A stretch of 8,211 nt of DNA from Tardiphaga sp. (GCA_028290765.1 JAQGJF010000610.1:1-8211), one strand, 5' to 3'; shown: positions 1 through 6,418, numbered from the stretch's first letter. The notes: a model not told the origin generated them from the letters alone. A program made the numbers and translations.

Positions 1-87
1 CGATGGTGTGAAGGTGAGTCCGATGGCGGTCGTCGCTGCCAGTCCAAGAATGCCGCGTCGATTCAGGTTGTTATTGTTCTTGTTCAT
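1..87 (-). CDS. N-terminus of a probable Tat-exported protein (partial)
   Basis: Only the first 29 codons are inside the window; the gene continues beyond the left edge. The reading begins MNKNNNNLNRRGILGLAATT, with a run of four Asn, an Arg-Arg pair at residues 10-11, then a hydrophobic alanine- and leucine-rich stretch. This has the layout of a twin-arginine signal peptide (RR, then G-I-L, then a moderately hydrophobic core), which would send a folded, often cofactor-bearing protein to the periplasm. A purine-rich ribosome-binding site (GAGGGAG) lies just upstream of the ATG. The mature protein is not visible, so no function can be given. It is in the same direction as the ydhR-like gene, 159 bp downstream of it, with hairpin repeats in between, so it may be a separate unit. 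Confidence 0.6.
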   Translation of the reverse strand, partial: MNKNNNNLNRRGILGLAATTAIGLTFTPS

Positions 88-105
88 TGTCGCTCCCTCG
101 CGTCG

Positions 106-124
106 TCCCGGCCTTGAGCCGGGA
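106..124. repeat. Short GC hairpin repeat (TCCCGGC/GCCGGGA)
   Basis: A perfect 7-bp inverted repeat, TCCCGGC and GCCGGGA, encloses the loop CTTGA. It lies between the ydhR-like gene and the Tat-signal gene. Hairpins of this sequence style are scattered between genes in Bradyrhizobium-type genomes, which I state from recognition rather than a search. There is no T-run on either side, so a classical intrinsic terminator is not supported. Confidence 0.55.
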
Positions 125-180
125 ACCAGCCCCCTGGCGGCCGTAATGGAGCAAGGTAGCTAACTCACCGCAACAAAGAA

Positions 181-232
181 ACTCCCGGGAGTCTGGATCC
201 CGGCATTTGCCGGGATGACTTGTTGAGACTCC
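181..232. repeat. Nested hairpin downstream of the ydhR-like gene
   Basis: An inner perfect stem pairs ATCCCGGC (197-204) with GCCGGGAT (209-216) around a 4-base loop. An outer stem pairs GGAGTCT (188-194) with AGACTCC (226-232). A 12-bp palindrome, ACTCCCGGGAGT, sits at 181-192. The element begins 14 bp past the stop codon of the minus-strand ydhR-like gene, so it could end or stabilise that transcript. It lacks a poly-U tract, and a dispersed repeat of the kind common in this bacterial group is an equally good reading. Confidence 0.55.
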
Positions 233-246
233 GGGGAGCGCCGCCG

Positions 247-570
247 CTACGCCGCCATGCGGCCTTTGCGGATCGGCGCGCGGGTGATCGTGCTCAGCTT
301 CTTGTCGACATCGAAATACTTCATCGAGATATTTGTCCCACCAATAGCCGTCAGCATCTCCCGCAGGCGACCTTCGCCCCACGCCCGCGCGGTCTTGGCA
401 TCGTCGAACAGATAGATTCCGCCACCCAGCCCGTCGGTCTCGCTCGAGATCCAGACCTTCCACTGCAAGCCGATGACGCTGCTCGAAATTTGCTCGGCGA
501 TTTCTATCAGGGCAGCGTCGGATTGCTGTTCCGGGCCCGGCGTGTAATTGACCTGCAGGATGATAGCCAT
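247..570 (-). CDS. YdhR-like putative monooxygenase, small ferredoxin-like-fold protein
   Basis: This 107-residue protein resembles E. coli YdhR, a small dimeric alpha/beta-barrel protein of the putative monooxygenase family (Pfam Mono-oxygenase_YdhR). The recognisable core is LQWKVW (35-40), GGIYLF (50-55), a helix rich in Ala, Arg and Glu (56-72), and the C-terminal segment KYFDVDKKLSTI (84-95), all in the family order and at the family length (about 100 residues). The start at MAIILQVNYT is preferred to an ATG 17 codons upstream because GGAGA lies 8 bases before it and the family begins there. Proteins of this fold act on hydrophobic or aromatic substrates, sometimes without a cofactor, but YdhR itself has no settled substrate. 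It is last in the minus-strand row after two alpha/beta hydrolases, which would suit a tailoring or detoxifying step (inference). Confidence 0.82.
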   Translation of the reverse strand: MAIILQVNYTPGPEQQSDAALIEIAEQISSSVIGLQWKVWISSETDGLGGGIYLFDDAKTARAWGEGRLREMLTAIGGTNISMKYFDVDKKLSTITRAPIRKGRMAA

Positions 571-578
571 TTTGGGAG

Positions 579-583
579 TCTCC
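579..583 (-). promoter_or_regulatory. Ribosome-binding site deciding the ydhR-like start
   Basis: On the minus strand GGAGA ends 8 bases before the ATG at 570. No comparable site precedes the upstream in-frame ATG at 621, so the shorter 107-residue product is the better call. Confidence 0.6.
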
Positions 584-681
584 GTGATGATGGACTGATC
601 CCAAAACCCTGAGCCCGCCATGTTACCGCATCATTGCCGGTGTCGGCGGCCTGGTTACAAAGCAAATATTTCCGCAGGCTC

Positions 682-1473
682 TCAGGCATACCGCGAAAGA
701 AACGGCGATAATGCCGCATTGACCGGTCCGGAGTCGGTCATGTTCAAAAAATGCGCTCCGCCTTCGATGACGACACAGCCTTCGCTGTGTGGAACGCGAT
801 CCGCGATCGCCTGACCATGCGACACCGGATAGGAATTGTCCGCGGTGCCATGGAGCACGAGCACCGGCGCCTGAATTTCATCCAGCCGCCCGATCAGATC
901 GTCGCGCTCGACGAGGGCCCGGAGCGCCAAACTGGCCTGCTTGACCGGCCATCGGCGCCACACCTCTCGCCAGGGACCGGCATCGGATCTGGAGCCGAAG
1001 CAGATGTGGGAGAAAGCATCCAGCAGCGCCTGCGGCGGGCCGTCCGCGCCCGCATTGGCAAAGACGTCGCTCATCTGCCGATAATGCGCTTTCTTCGCTT
1101 CCGCTTCCGCGCCGGCGGACGATCCGAGCACGGCCAGGGATCGCATGCGATCGGGGGCGAGCAAGGCCACGCGCAGCGACACGAACCCTCCCTGGCTGGC
1201 GCCGACAAAAGAAGCCTTTTTGATTCTCAAATGGTCGAGCAGCGCCAGACAATCATTCGCCGAATCCCAGGCCGTAAAGCCTGTTTCGGTGAAGCTGCCG
1301 CCATGGGCGCGCTGGTCCCAGGCGATGCAGCGATACTGGCGCCGAAAAGCATCGAGCTGGGACACGAACATGGCGCCGTTCATGCCAAAACTGTGGCTGA
1401 AGACGACGACGGGACCGTCGCCGCCGGTGTCGTCGTAACACAGCGGCTGGCTGCCATGATGGAAGGTCGGCAT
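682..1473 (-). CDS. Alpha/beta hydrolase
   Basis: This 263-residue, single-domain alpha/beta hydrolase resembles the enol-lactonase / esterase branch of the superfamily. The oxyanion-hole segment HSFGMNG is at residues 26-32, the nucleophile elbow G-A-S-Q-G-G puts Ser93 as nucleophile, Asp212 in HGTADNS is the likely acid and His241 in GGAHFLN the likely base, so the triad is complete. WDQRAHGGS (52-60) is the usual strand-4 region. No signal peptide is seen, so it should be cytoplasmic. An AGGAA ribosome-binding site lies about 6 bases before the ATG. It follows another hydrolase after 120 bp and precedes the ydhR-like gene by 111 bp. Substrate cannot be told from sequence: ester, lactone or acyl transfer all fit the fold. 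The C-terminus is short and ends right after the catalytic His helix. Confidence 0.88.
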   Translation of the reverse strand: MPTFHHGSQPLCYDDTGGDGPVVVFSHSFGMNGAMFVSQLDAFRRQYRCIAWDQRAHGGSFTETGFTAWDSANDCLALLDHLRIKKASFVGASQGGFVSLRVALLAPDRMRSLAVLGSSAGAEAEAKKAHYRQMSDVFANAGADGPPQALLDAFSHICFGSRSDAGPWREVWRRWPVKQASLALRALVERDDLIGRLDEIQAPVLVLHGTADNSYPVSHGQAIADRVPHSEGCVVIEGGAHFLNMTDSGPVNAALSPFLSRYA

Positions 1474-1593
1474 GATGTTCCTGCTTGAAAAGACCCCACA
1501 GCGCCGACGACTTCCGTCTTCGCCGTTGTCGCAGGAGACGCGTGCATCGTCGCTACGATTACGTCGCCCGTGCGCACTCCTCGCTTCTGCAAG

Positions 1594-2505
1594 CTACGAG
1601 GCTGACCTCATCGCGGCGCGGCGTTGCTGGACCGCGGGCTGAGTGATCTCGCCAAGCCCTGCCCGGTCGATGCCGACCGCAATGAAGCGCTCGATCATGG
1701 CATTGATCTGGTCGGGTACTTCGAGCGGCGAGAAATGACCGGCGCCATAGGTCTTGGCAACAACCAGCTGGGGACAGGCGGCGCGAAAACGTTCGAGGTC
1801 GCGAGCGGCTTCGTTCATCGGGACACCGGCGTCGAGATACAACACCGGAACCTTGCAGGCCTTGGCCGCAGGCCAGGAATCGTAGCCGTCCAGCACATTG
1901 TGGATGGTCGAAACCGCGACGTGTTGCGGCGTTCTGTCGTGTGCCTCGAAAACTTGGCCCAGCAACCGCTGCTTGCGATCGGGATCGTCGATGTCGACAT
2001 GATCAAGAAAGGCTTCGGCCGCACCGGCCCGGGCTTCCACGAGGTAGTCGGGCCTGCTGAACGACTCTATGTTCTGCAGCATTTGCGACACGAAGCTCGG
2101 CGGCGGAAAAATGATCGAATCGACGAGCACGATGCCCGAGGGCAGATCGGGGTGACGGCCGGCCAGTTCGAGCGCGATCAGGCCGCCAAGGCTGTGACCG
2201 ACCACCACCGGCTTGTTCAATACGAGCCGCTCGCATTGCCAGGCGATGTCATCGGCGAAGCCGGCCATGGTGTAATCCTGCACCGGGGAATCGCTGTCGC
2301 CGTGTCCGCGCAGGTGGATCGCCACCACCCGGCGGGTTTTGGCGAAATGCAGGATCTGCGGCAACATCGCCCCGTGATCGCCGATCCAGCCATGGATCAG
2401 CACCAGCGGCGGCTCGGCCGCGGTCTGCGGGCCGGCCTCGACATGGGCGAGCAGGACGCCGTCGCGATCCTGCAGCATCGATTTCAGCTCTGCATCGTTG
2501 GACAT
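1594..2505 (-). CDS. Alpha/beta hydrolase with C-terminal extension
   Basis: This is a 303-residue alpha/beta hydrolase. HGWIGD (38-43) is the oxyanion-hole loop, RGHGDSDSP (66-74) is characteristic of the fold, GHSLGG (103-108) carries nucleophile Ser105, the acid is probably Asp225 in LYLDAGVP, and His257 in GAGHFSPLE completes the triad. About 25 residues after the fold (roughly 277-303), rich in Ala, Arg and Gln, look disordered. The reading frame stays open far upstream (to 3435), but that part is antiparallel-frame shadow of the glycosyltransferase gene. The true start is set by a strong AGGAGAT site five bases before the ATG. The gene lies 89 bp downstream of the glycosyltransferase and 120 bp upstream of the second hydrolase, all in one direction. 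Hydrolysis or acyl transfer on the same metabolite is a reasonable guess; the substrate is unknown. Confidence 0.88.
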   Translation of the reverse strand: MSNDAELKSMLQDRDGVLLAHVEAGPQTAAEPPLVLIHGWIGDHGAMLPQILHFAKTRRVVAIHLRGHGDSDSPVQDYTMAGFADDIAWQCERLVLNKPVVVGHSLGGLIALELAGRHPDLPSGIVLVDSIIFPPPSFVSQMLQNIESFSRPDYLVEARAGAAEAFLDHVDIDDPDRKQRLLGQVFEAHDRTPQHVAVSTIHNVLDGYDSWPAAKACKVPVLYLDAGVPMNEAARDLERFRAACPQLVVAKTYGAGHFSPLEVPDQINAMIERFIAVGIDRAGLGEITQPAVQQRRAAMRSAS

Positions 2506-2510
2506 GGTTG

Positions 2511-2517
2511 ATCTCCT
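2511..2517 (-). promoter_or_regulatory. Ribosome-binding site deciding the hydrolase start
   Basis: AGGAGAT on the minus strand, with a 5-base spacer to the ATG at 2505, is among the strongest Shine-Dalgarno matches in the window. It rules out the 613-residue read-through product that the open frame would allow. Confidence 0.75.
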
Positions 2518-2594
2518 GGTTAGTGTTGTGCGAGATGTGCGCTCGCTTTCGGGGGACGGCCCCCAACAGCCAGCTGCATCGCGCGCCCGGCCGC

Positions 2595-3857
2595 TCAGGC
2601 CGATTGCTGCCAGCGCCGGGTGGCGATCGCTTCCATCTCGGTCGCGAAGACGGTCGAGGCCACGTCCGCCGCGACGGCCTTGCCGAGCCGCTCGGCCGCG
2701 GTCTTGAACTGCTGCTCGGTAACGAGCCGGCCGACGGCGGACACGATCTCTTCCTCCGTCGCATTGTCGGCAAGCTTGAGCCCGGCGCCGCGCGCCACGA
2801 CGCGGGCGGCATTGTCGCCCTGGTCGCGTCCCATCGGCAGCACCAGCAGCGGCACGCCGTGCAGCAGCGATCGCGCCACCGTGCCGTGACCGCCATGGGT
2901 CACGACCAGCGAGACCTCCTTCATGACGGTGTCGTGGGGGGCGCTGTGCACGACCGCGACGTTGGCCGGCGCCTCGAAATTCTCGTTCTGGTTCTCCATC
3001 GCCGGGCCGATGGTCACGACCGCATCGAGATCCATCCTGCCCAGCGCGGCAATGATCCGGCGCAGCAACGCCGCCTGATTCTGAAAGCTGGTGCTGAGCG
3101 ACACCAGGACACGCGGGCGCGCCGGACCGCCGGCCCACGGCGCGGTCCAGGGATGGGCCCAGGCCGGCAGATCCAGCAGCGGCCCGATATATCGCAGGTT
3201 CGACGGCAAACGCGTGGCGGGGAAATCGAACGCCGACGACAATCCGATCAGCAGCCGGTCGGCCCGGTCGTAGTGATCGTAGACATGGTTGAGCGGCCCG
3301 ATCCCGAACGCCGCGCGGGCGCGGTTGAGCGTCGGCAGATGGCTGTTCATCAGGTCCGTGATCCGTGCCCGTTCGGCCCGCTCTTCCGCCCTGTATTCCG
3401 GCGTGTCGCTCGGCGTGAGACCGCTGGCTCCGCACGGAACGCCCTCAAGCGGACGAAGGCTGACATGGGGCGCCAGCAACGCGCAGGGGATTCCCTTGGC
3501 CTCGGCGGCGATGGCCGGCCCCATCAGGATGTCGTTGGTCACCAGCGCATCGACCGGCTCGCTGCGGAGCGCATCCATCGTATCGGCCGCGTAGTCGATG
3601 GCCGCCCCGAAAATGATCTTGTCGAAGAGGAAGCCGATCTCCCACAAGGGATCGTCGCTCGGCTCCGGCGGCGTCAGCGGCGGCGGGCGCCGCCACGACA
3701 GCGCGTCGAATCCCGCTTTCGCGGTTTCTTCCTGATGATCGGATTCGCCGAGGATGCGAACACGATGACCCCGGTCGCGCAGCCGGCGCGCAGCCGTCAA
3801 TATCGGATTAAGATTCCCCGGATTGCCCCAGTTTGTGAACAGGAAATTCAGCGACAT
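2595..3857 (-). CDS. GT1-family glycosyltransferase (GT-B fold, YjiC/MGT-like)
   Basis: This 420-residue enzyme belongs to the GT1 / UDP-glycosyltransferase-like family, which moves a sugar from a nucleotide donor to a small lipophilic or natural-product acceptor. The N-terminal domain begins with a beta strand and the glycine loop WGNPGNLNPIL (10-20), followed by RLRDRGHRVRIL (25-36). The C-terminal donor-binding domain starts near RVLVSLSTSFQNQ (249-261). The signature is at 320-350: T-H-G-G-H-G-T-V, then GVPLLVLPMGRDQGDNA, the bacterial form of the plant PSPG box. In the N-terminal loop the residue that is often the catalytic His is Asn15. The start is supported by GAGGT nine bases upstream. 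Length and domain order are complete. It is first in the minus-strand row and 89 bp before a hydrolase. Donor and acceptor are not predictable; rhamnosyl or glucosyl transfer to a lipid, carotenoid or polyketide would all fit. Confidence 0.88.
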   Translation of the reverse strand: MSLNFLFTNWGNPGNLNPILTAARRLRDRGHRVRILGESDHQEETAKAGFDALSWRRPPPLTPPEPSDDPLWEIGFLFDKIIFGAAIDYAADTMDALRSEPVDALVTNDILMGPAIAAEAKGIPCALLAPHVSLRPLEGVPCGASGLTPSDTPEYRAEERAERARITDLMNSHLPTLNRARAAFGIGPLNHVYDHYDRADRLLIGLSSAFDFPATRLPSNLRYIGPLLDLPAWAHPWTAPWAGGPARPRVLVSLSTSFQNQAALLRRIIAALGRMDLDAVVTIGPAMENQNENFEAPANVAVVHSAPHDTVMKEVSLVVTHGGHGTVARSLLHGVPLLVLPMGRDQGDNAARVVARGAGLKLADNATEEEIVSAVGRLVTEQQFKTAAERLGKAVAADVASTVFATEMEAIATRRWQQSA

Positions 3858-3939
3858 CAGATGTGACCTCGACGTTGTGGGCTAACTGCATCGACGATCG
3901 AGCCTGCGAACTACCGAAACATGACGACGAGCCGGCTTT

Positions 3940-3955
3940 GGGTTACAGCCGCAAC
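3940..3955 (+). promoter_or_regulatory. Candidate regulatory motif, copy A
   Basis: The sequence GGGTTACAGCCGCAAC matches 14 of 16 bases of the copy at 6246-6261. It lies 83 bp upstream of the start codon of the minus-strand glycosyltransferase gene. The shared position and orientation relative to two related genes is the reason for listing it; no known regulator is recognised. Confidence 0.3.
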
Positions 3956-4090
3956 GCGGGAGCCGCATTGTCGCCCACGACCTGCCGACATCGACGTTAT
4001 TTGTTGCAAAGCGTTACTGGTGCGAGACCGCCGATCGCGGCATGATCCGGCGCATCGCGCCCAGAAACAGACATGCCGGCGCGAACCGAG

Positions 4091-4095
4091 GGAGG
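4091..4095 (+). promoter_or_regulatory. Ribosome-binding site deciding the cupin start
   Basis: GGAGG, within a longer purine run from 4088, sits five bases before the ATG at 4101. It selects this start over the in-frame ATG at 3921, whose extra 60 residues have no protein-like character. Confidence 0.75.
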
Positions 4096-4100
4096 TCGAC

Positions 4101-4610
4101 ATGCATGCAGCGGCAACCGGGTTCACGCCGGAAATCCATGGCGGCAAGCGGCATGTTATGGCTGCCATCGTGGCCGGCCTGTCGCTGGCCCTGATCGCCG
4201 GCAAGCTGCTTCCCTCGGTCGCAACGGTTTGGGCCGATAGCGAGCCGCTCTGCGCTGTTTCGGATTCGAACGGAAAATCTTTTGCCGACACCGTCGTGCC
4301 GGTTTCTTCCCATGCGTTGCCGAACGTTCCGGGCAAGCGCGTCACGATCGCGCGTGTCCTCTATGGGCCGGGCGGTTTCTCGCGTCCGCACCAGCACGCC
4401 GGTTCTGTCACCGCCTACATCACCAAGGGCGAAATCCGTTCCCAACTGGCCGGCGGACCGGTCCAAATCTTCAAGGTCGGTGAGACCTTCTTCGAACCGC
4501 CGGGGGCTACTCATCTGGTCTCCGCCAATGCCAGCACCAGCGAACCCGCCGAACTCGTCGCCGTGTTCGTGGCCGATGAAGGCGCTCAGCTCACGACCTA
4601 TATCGATTGA
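4101..4610 (+). CDS. Cupin-domain protein with N-terminal signal or membrane anchor
   Basis: This is a 169-residue protein. Residues 16-20 (GKRHV) are basic and are followed by a hydrophobic stretch to about 44, ending in A-T-V-W-A-D, so it has either a cleaved signal peptide (possible cut after Ala45) or an N-terminal anchor; the cupin would lie outside the inner membrane. The cupin barrel spans roughly 75-165. Motif 1 is PHQHAGSVTAYITKGEI, with metal ligands His97 and His99; the usual Glu position holds Val103. Motif 2 is GETFFEPPGATHLVSAN, with His138. Three His ligands therefore remain, as in a subgroup of small bacterial cupins. No catalytic activity can be assigned; binding or oxidation of a small molecule is possible. 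It is alone on the plus strand, between two glycosyltransferase genes transcribed the other way. Confidence 0.85.
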   Translation: MHAAATGFTPEIHGGKRHVMAAIVAGLSLALIAGKLLPSVATVWADSEPLCAVSDSNGKSFADTVVPVSSHALPNVPGKRVTIARVLYGPGGFSRPHQHAGSVTAYITKGEIRSQLAGGPVQIFKVGETFFEPPGATHLVSANASTSEPAELVAVFVADEGAQLTTYID

Positions 4611-4660
4611 CGGCGGTGTCGACGCGGCCCGGGAGCTGGCTTTAATCCGTAGCACCCGCA

Positions 4661-4781
4661 CCGTCATTGCGAGCCAACGGGTCGCGCGAACGCGCGCCCG
4701 ATGACAGGCTCCGCGAAGCAATCCAGAAGCCAAAGCAGCAAGACTGGATTGCTTCGTCGCAAGAGCTCCTCGCAATGACGG
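4661..4781. repeat. Nested palindromic intergenic repeat (about 121 bp)
   Basis: An outer 13-bp perfect inverted repeat, CCGTCATTGCGAG (4661-4673) with CTCGCAATGACGG (4769-4781), encloses an inner one, CGAAGCAATCCAG (4714-4726) with CTGGATTGCTTCG (4744-4756). A third imperfect hairpin of CG repeats lies at 4678-4700. It fills most of the convergent gap between the cupin and the second glycosyltransferase gene. These core words are familiar as dispersed, non-coding repeats in Bradyrhizobium-type genomes (recognition, not searched). No transposase is encoded. As RNA from either strand it would fold strongly and could act as a bidirectional transcript end. Confidence 0.8.
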
Positions 4782-4818
4782 AGTTAGCGACTCTGAATTA
4801 GCTTAGAATCATCACACT

Positions 4819-6153
4819 CTAGCGTCGCGCCGCGGTTTTGCGCGCTTGCGGCGCATCATTGCGGCCGGCCTGGATCTCCTGCTTCAGAATCCGCAGGATT
4901 TCCGCTCTGGTGTCGATGCCGCGCACCTCCTCGGCGTATAGCGCCGCCTGGGCGCGAAATTTCGGATCGTCCAGCACCGCGCGTACCGCCGGACGCAGCG
5001 CCGCCGCGGTCGGCGCATTGGTGGCCAGATTGACGCCGACGCCGGACCAGGCCACGCGCGCGCCGACGTCGCCACGGTCCGCCACCGTTCCCGCGGTCAC
5101 GACCGGAACGCCGAAGCTCAGTGCCTGATTGACGCTGCCATAGCCGCCATTGGTGACAAAAGCGTCGATCTTCGCCAACACCCATTCGAAGGGCAGGTAC
5201 TGCGCCACGCGCACGTTTTTGGGCAGCGGGCCCTGCAGGGTCTCGACCGGACGTCCGCCCGTCGTCACCACCACCAGGATATCCGGCTCATTCGCCAAAG
5301 CCTGCAGCACCGGCAGCACCAGCTCGCCGAAATCGTCATTGGTCAGCGTCCCCTGGGTGACCAGGACGACCTTGCGCGAACCATCCAGATCGTGCGCCCA
5401 CGACGGAATCGCGGCCTGATGGGGTGTGATCGGCAACGGACCGACGAAGTGGACCGACGGTACCGGCCGGCGACGCGGCAGCTCGAACCGCGGCACCGTC
5501 AGCTGCAGATAGGCATCCGGCAGCTCCACCATCGCGTCATACAAGTTCCTGCGCAGCGGCTCGACGCCGATCTCGGCCAGACGGCTGCTCAGATATTCGC
5601 CGACCGGCGTGAAGACCTCGTTTTCGTAGGCCTGGAAAAGACCGGCATATTCCTGCCGCTGCTTCTCACTGCTGGCGGATGCAATGCCGGCGTCGTTCGG
5701 GGCGCCGTCATCGCGGCGCGACAACAGATAGGTCGTTCCCAGCAACGCGATCGCCGGCCGTTGCGACCGGGGTCCGAGCAGCATCGGCAGCACGCCGAGC
5801 ATCAGATGATCGCCGATGAGGATGTCGAACGGGGATTCCCGCAGGGCTTCCTGGACGCTCTGGTATTGCGGCAGCATGAAATCGCCGAACGCGCGCTCGA
5901 GGATCATGCGCAATTGCGCAGCCCCTGGGGGAGTCACCTTCAACTCGGCCAGCATTTCGGGCGCGTTGCGGATGTCGAAATCCGCCTTCCCGGAGAAGGG
6001 GCGGAATTTAGCGCCGATCGCTTCGACGCGGTCGCGCAGCCAGGTCGACGTCATGCCCACCACCTCGTGGCCATCGGAAACCAGGATTCGTCCGATCCCC
6101 AGCACCGGATTGAGATGACCCATCGCCGGTGTCGAGACGAGAAGCGCTTTCAT
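4819..6153 (-). CDS. GT1-family glycosyltransferase (MGT-like)
   Basis: This is a complete 444-residue GT-B fold enzyme of the GT1 family, in the macrolide-glycosyltransferase-like bacterial branch. The N-terminal loop TPAMGHLNPVLGIGR places His13 as the likely catalytic base, and Asp115 in ILIGDHLMLG may be its acidic partner. The donor-binding domain begins near KVVLVTQGTL (261-270), and the signature region is VTNGGYGSVNQALSFGVPVV (333-352), followed by AGTVADRGDVGARVAWSG. The usual HGG is NGG here, a form I know from other bacterial members. GGAGA six bases before the ATG supports the start. The C-terminal 15 residues are basic and probably disordered. It differs clearly from the other glycosyltransferase in the window, so the two are not a recent duplication and probably add different sugars or act on different acceptors (inference). 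It is divergent from the MFS exporter gene. Confidence 0.9.
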   Translation of the reverse strand: MKALLVSTPAMGHLNPVLGIGRILVSDGHEVVGMTSTWLRDRVEAIGAKFRPFSGKADFDIRNAPEMLAELKVTPPGAAQLRMILERAFGDFMLPQYQSVQEALRESPFDILIGDHLMLGVLPMLLGPRSQRPAIALLGTTYLLSRRDDGAPNDAGIASASSEKQRQEYAGLFQAYENEVFTPVGEYLSSRLAEIGVEPLRRNLYDAMVELPDAYLQLTVPRFELPRRRPVPSVHFVGPLPITPHQAAIPSWAHDLDGSRKVVLVTQGTLTNDDFGELVLPVLQALANEPDILVVVTTGGRPVETLQGPLPKNVRVAQYLPFEWVLAKIDAFVTNGGYGSVNQALSFGVPVVTAGTVADRGDVGARVAWSGVGVNLATNAPTAAALRPAVRAVLDDPKFRAQAALYAEEVRGIDTRAEILRILKQEIQAGRNDAPQARKTAARR

Positions 6154-6418
6154 GTCAAATCTCCATTGAGCTGGTCAGTTGATCGGAACCATGCGCGCAA
6201 GGATTGGAGATCCGCATTACAGCTGGACCACCGCCGCGGAGGAAAGCGTTACAGGCGCAACAGATCACGCAGGCTTGAATGCTACGGATGTAACGGCATG
6301 CGCGCGAAACTGAAACAGACCGGCAATATCGTGCCGCCAGTCTCACGGGCGAGCCGCTAGGGGTCACCGCACCGCCGCGTTTCCCCGCAGCCCCATCCAT
6401 CATCGCGAGACCGAGATC
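6154..6418. promoter_or_regulatory. Divergent intergenic region between glycosyltransferase and MFS genes
   Basis: This 265-bp spacer separates genes transcribed in opposite directions. It contains CATTACAG (6215-6222), CGTTACAG (6247-6254) and the inverted TGTAACG (6289-6295). The copies are 32 and 42 bp apart, close to three and four turns of the DNA helix, so a regulator binding on one face is possible. No confident sigma-70 type -35/-10 pair was found. I see no gene in it. Confidence 0.4.
6246..6261 (+). promoter_or_regulatory. Candidate regulatory motif, copy B
   Basis: GCGTTACAGGCGCAAC matches copy A (3940-3955) at 14 of 16 positions. It starts 93 bp upstream of the second glycosyltransferase start codon, in the same orientation relative to the gene as copy A. 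Its CGTTACA part also forms an inverted pair with TGTAACG at 6289-6295. Confidence 0.3.

Larger units (their letters stand above)
3858..4100. promoter_or_regulatory. Divergent intergenic region between glycosyltransferase and cupin genes
   Basis: This 243-bp spacer must carry the start signals for both the minus-strand glycosyltransferase row and the plus-strand cupin gene. I see no convincing open reading frame and no clear -35/-10 pair. It contains GGGTTACAGCCGCAAC (3940-3955), nearly matched upstream of the other glycosyltransferase gene, and a related GCGTTACTGG (4011-4020). These are candidate operator elements only. Confidence 0.4.

Noticed and set aside
682..2505. The two hydrolases as a recent tandem duplication.
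   Set aside because: Lengths, oxyanion loops (HSFGMNG against HGWIGD) and nucleophile elbows (GASQGG against GHSLGG) differ, so they are distant members of one superfamily.
1624..2511. A 295-residue plus-strand open frame opposite the 303-residue hydrolase.
   Set aside because: Antisense shadow of a gene with an intact catalytic triad; no start signals or family likeness.
2551..2564. A GGGGG-ACGG-CCCCC hairpin between the glycosyltransferase and hydrolase genes as a terminator.
   Set aside because: The stem is only five base pairs and no T-run follows on the minus strand, so termination is not supported. It may be a chance structure in GC-rich DNA.
1594..3435. A 613-residue minus-strand open frame that would make the 303-residue hydrolase a large fusion protein.
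   Set aside because: The part above 2505 is an alternate-frame shadow of the glycosyltransferase gene, with low-complexity Arg/Ala/Gly text, while a strong AGGAGAT site marks the hydrolase's own start.
2508..3866. A 452-residue plus-strand open frame opposite the first glycosyltransferase.
   Set aside because: Typical GC-rich antisense frame: Arg/Gly/Gln/His-rich with no motif, while the minus strand gives a complete GT1 protein.
6185..6220. GGAAC at 6185 as the -35 of a general-stress (EcfG-type) promoter.
   Set aside because: No CGTT -10 element occurs at the needed 16-17 bp spacing.
5392..6360. A 322-residue plus-strand open frame opposite the second glycosyltransferase.
   Set aside because: Composition is Arg/Gln/His-rich and motif-free. 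The minus strand has an intact enzyme with a ribosome-binding site.
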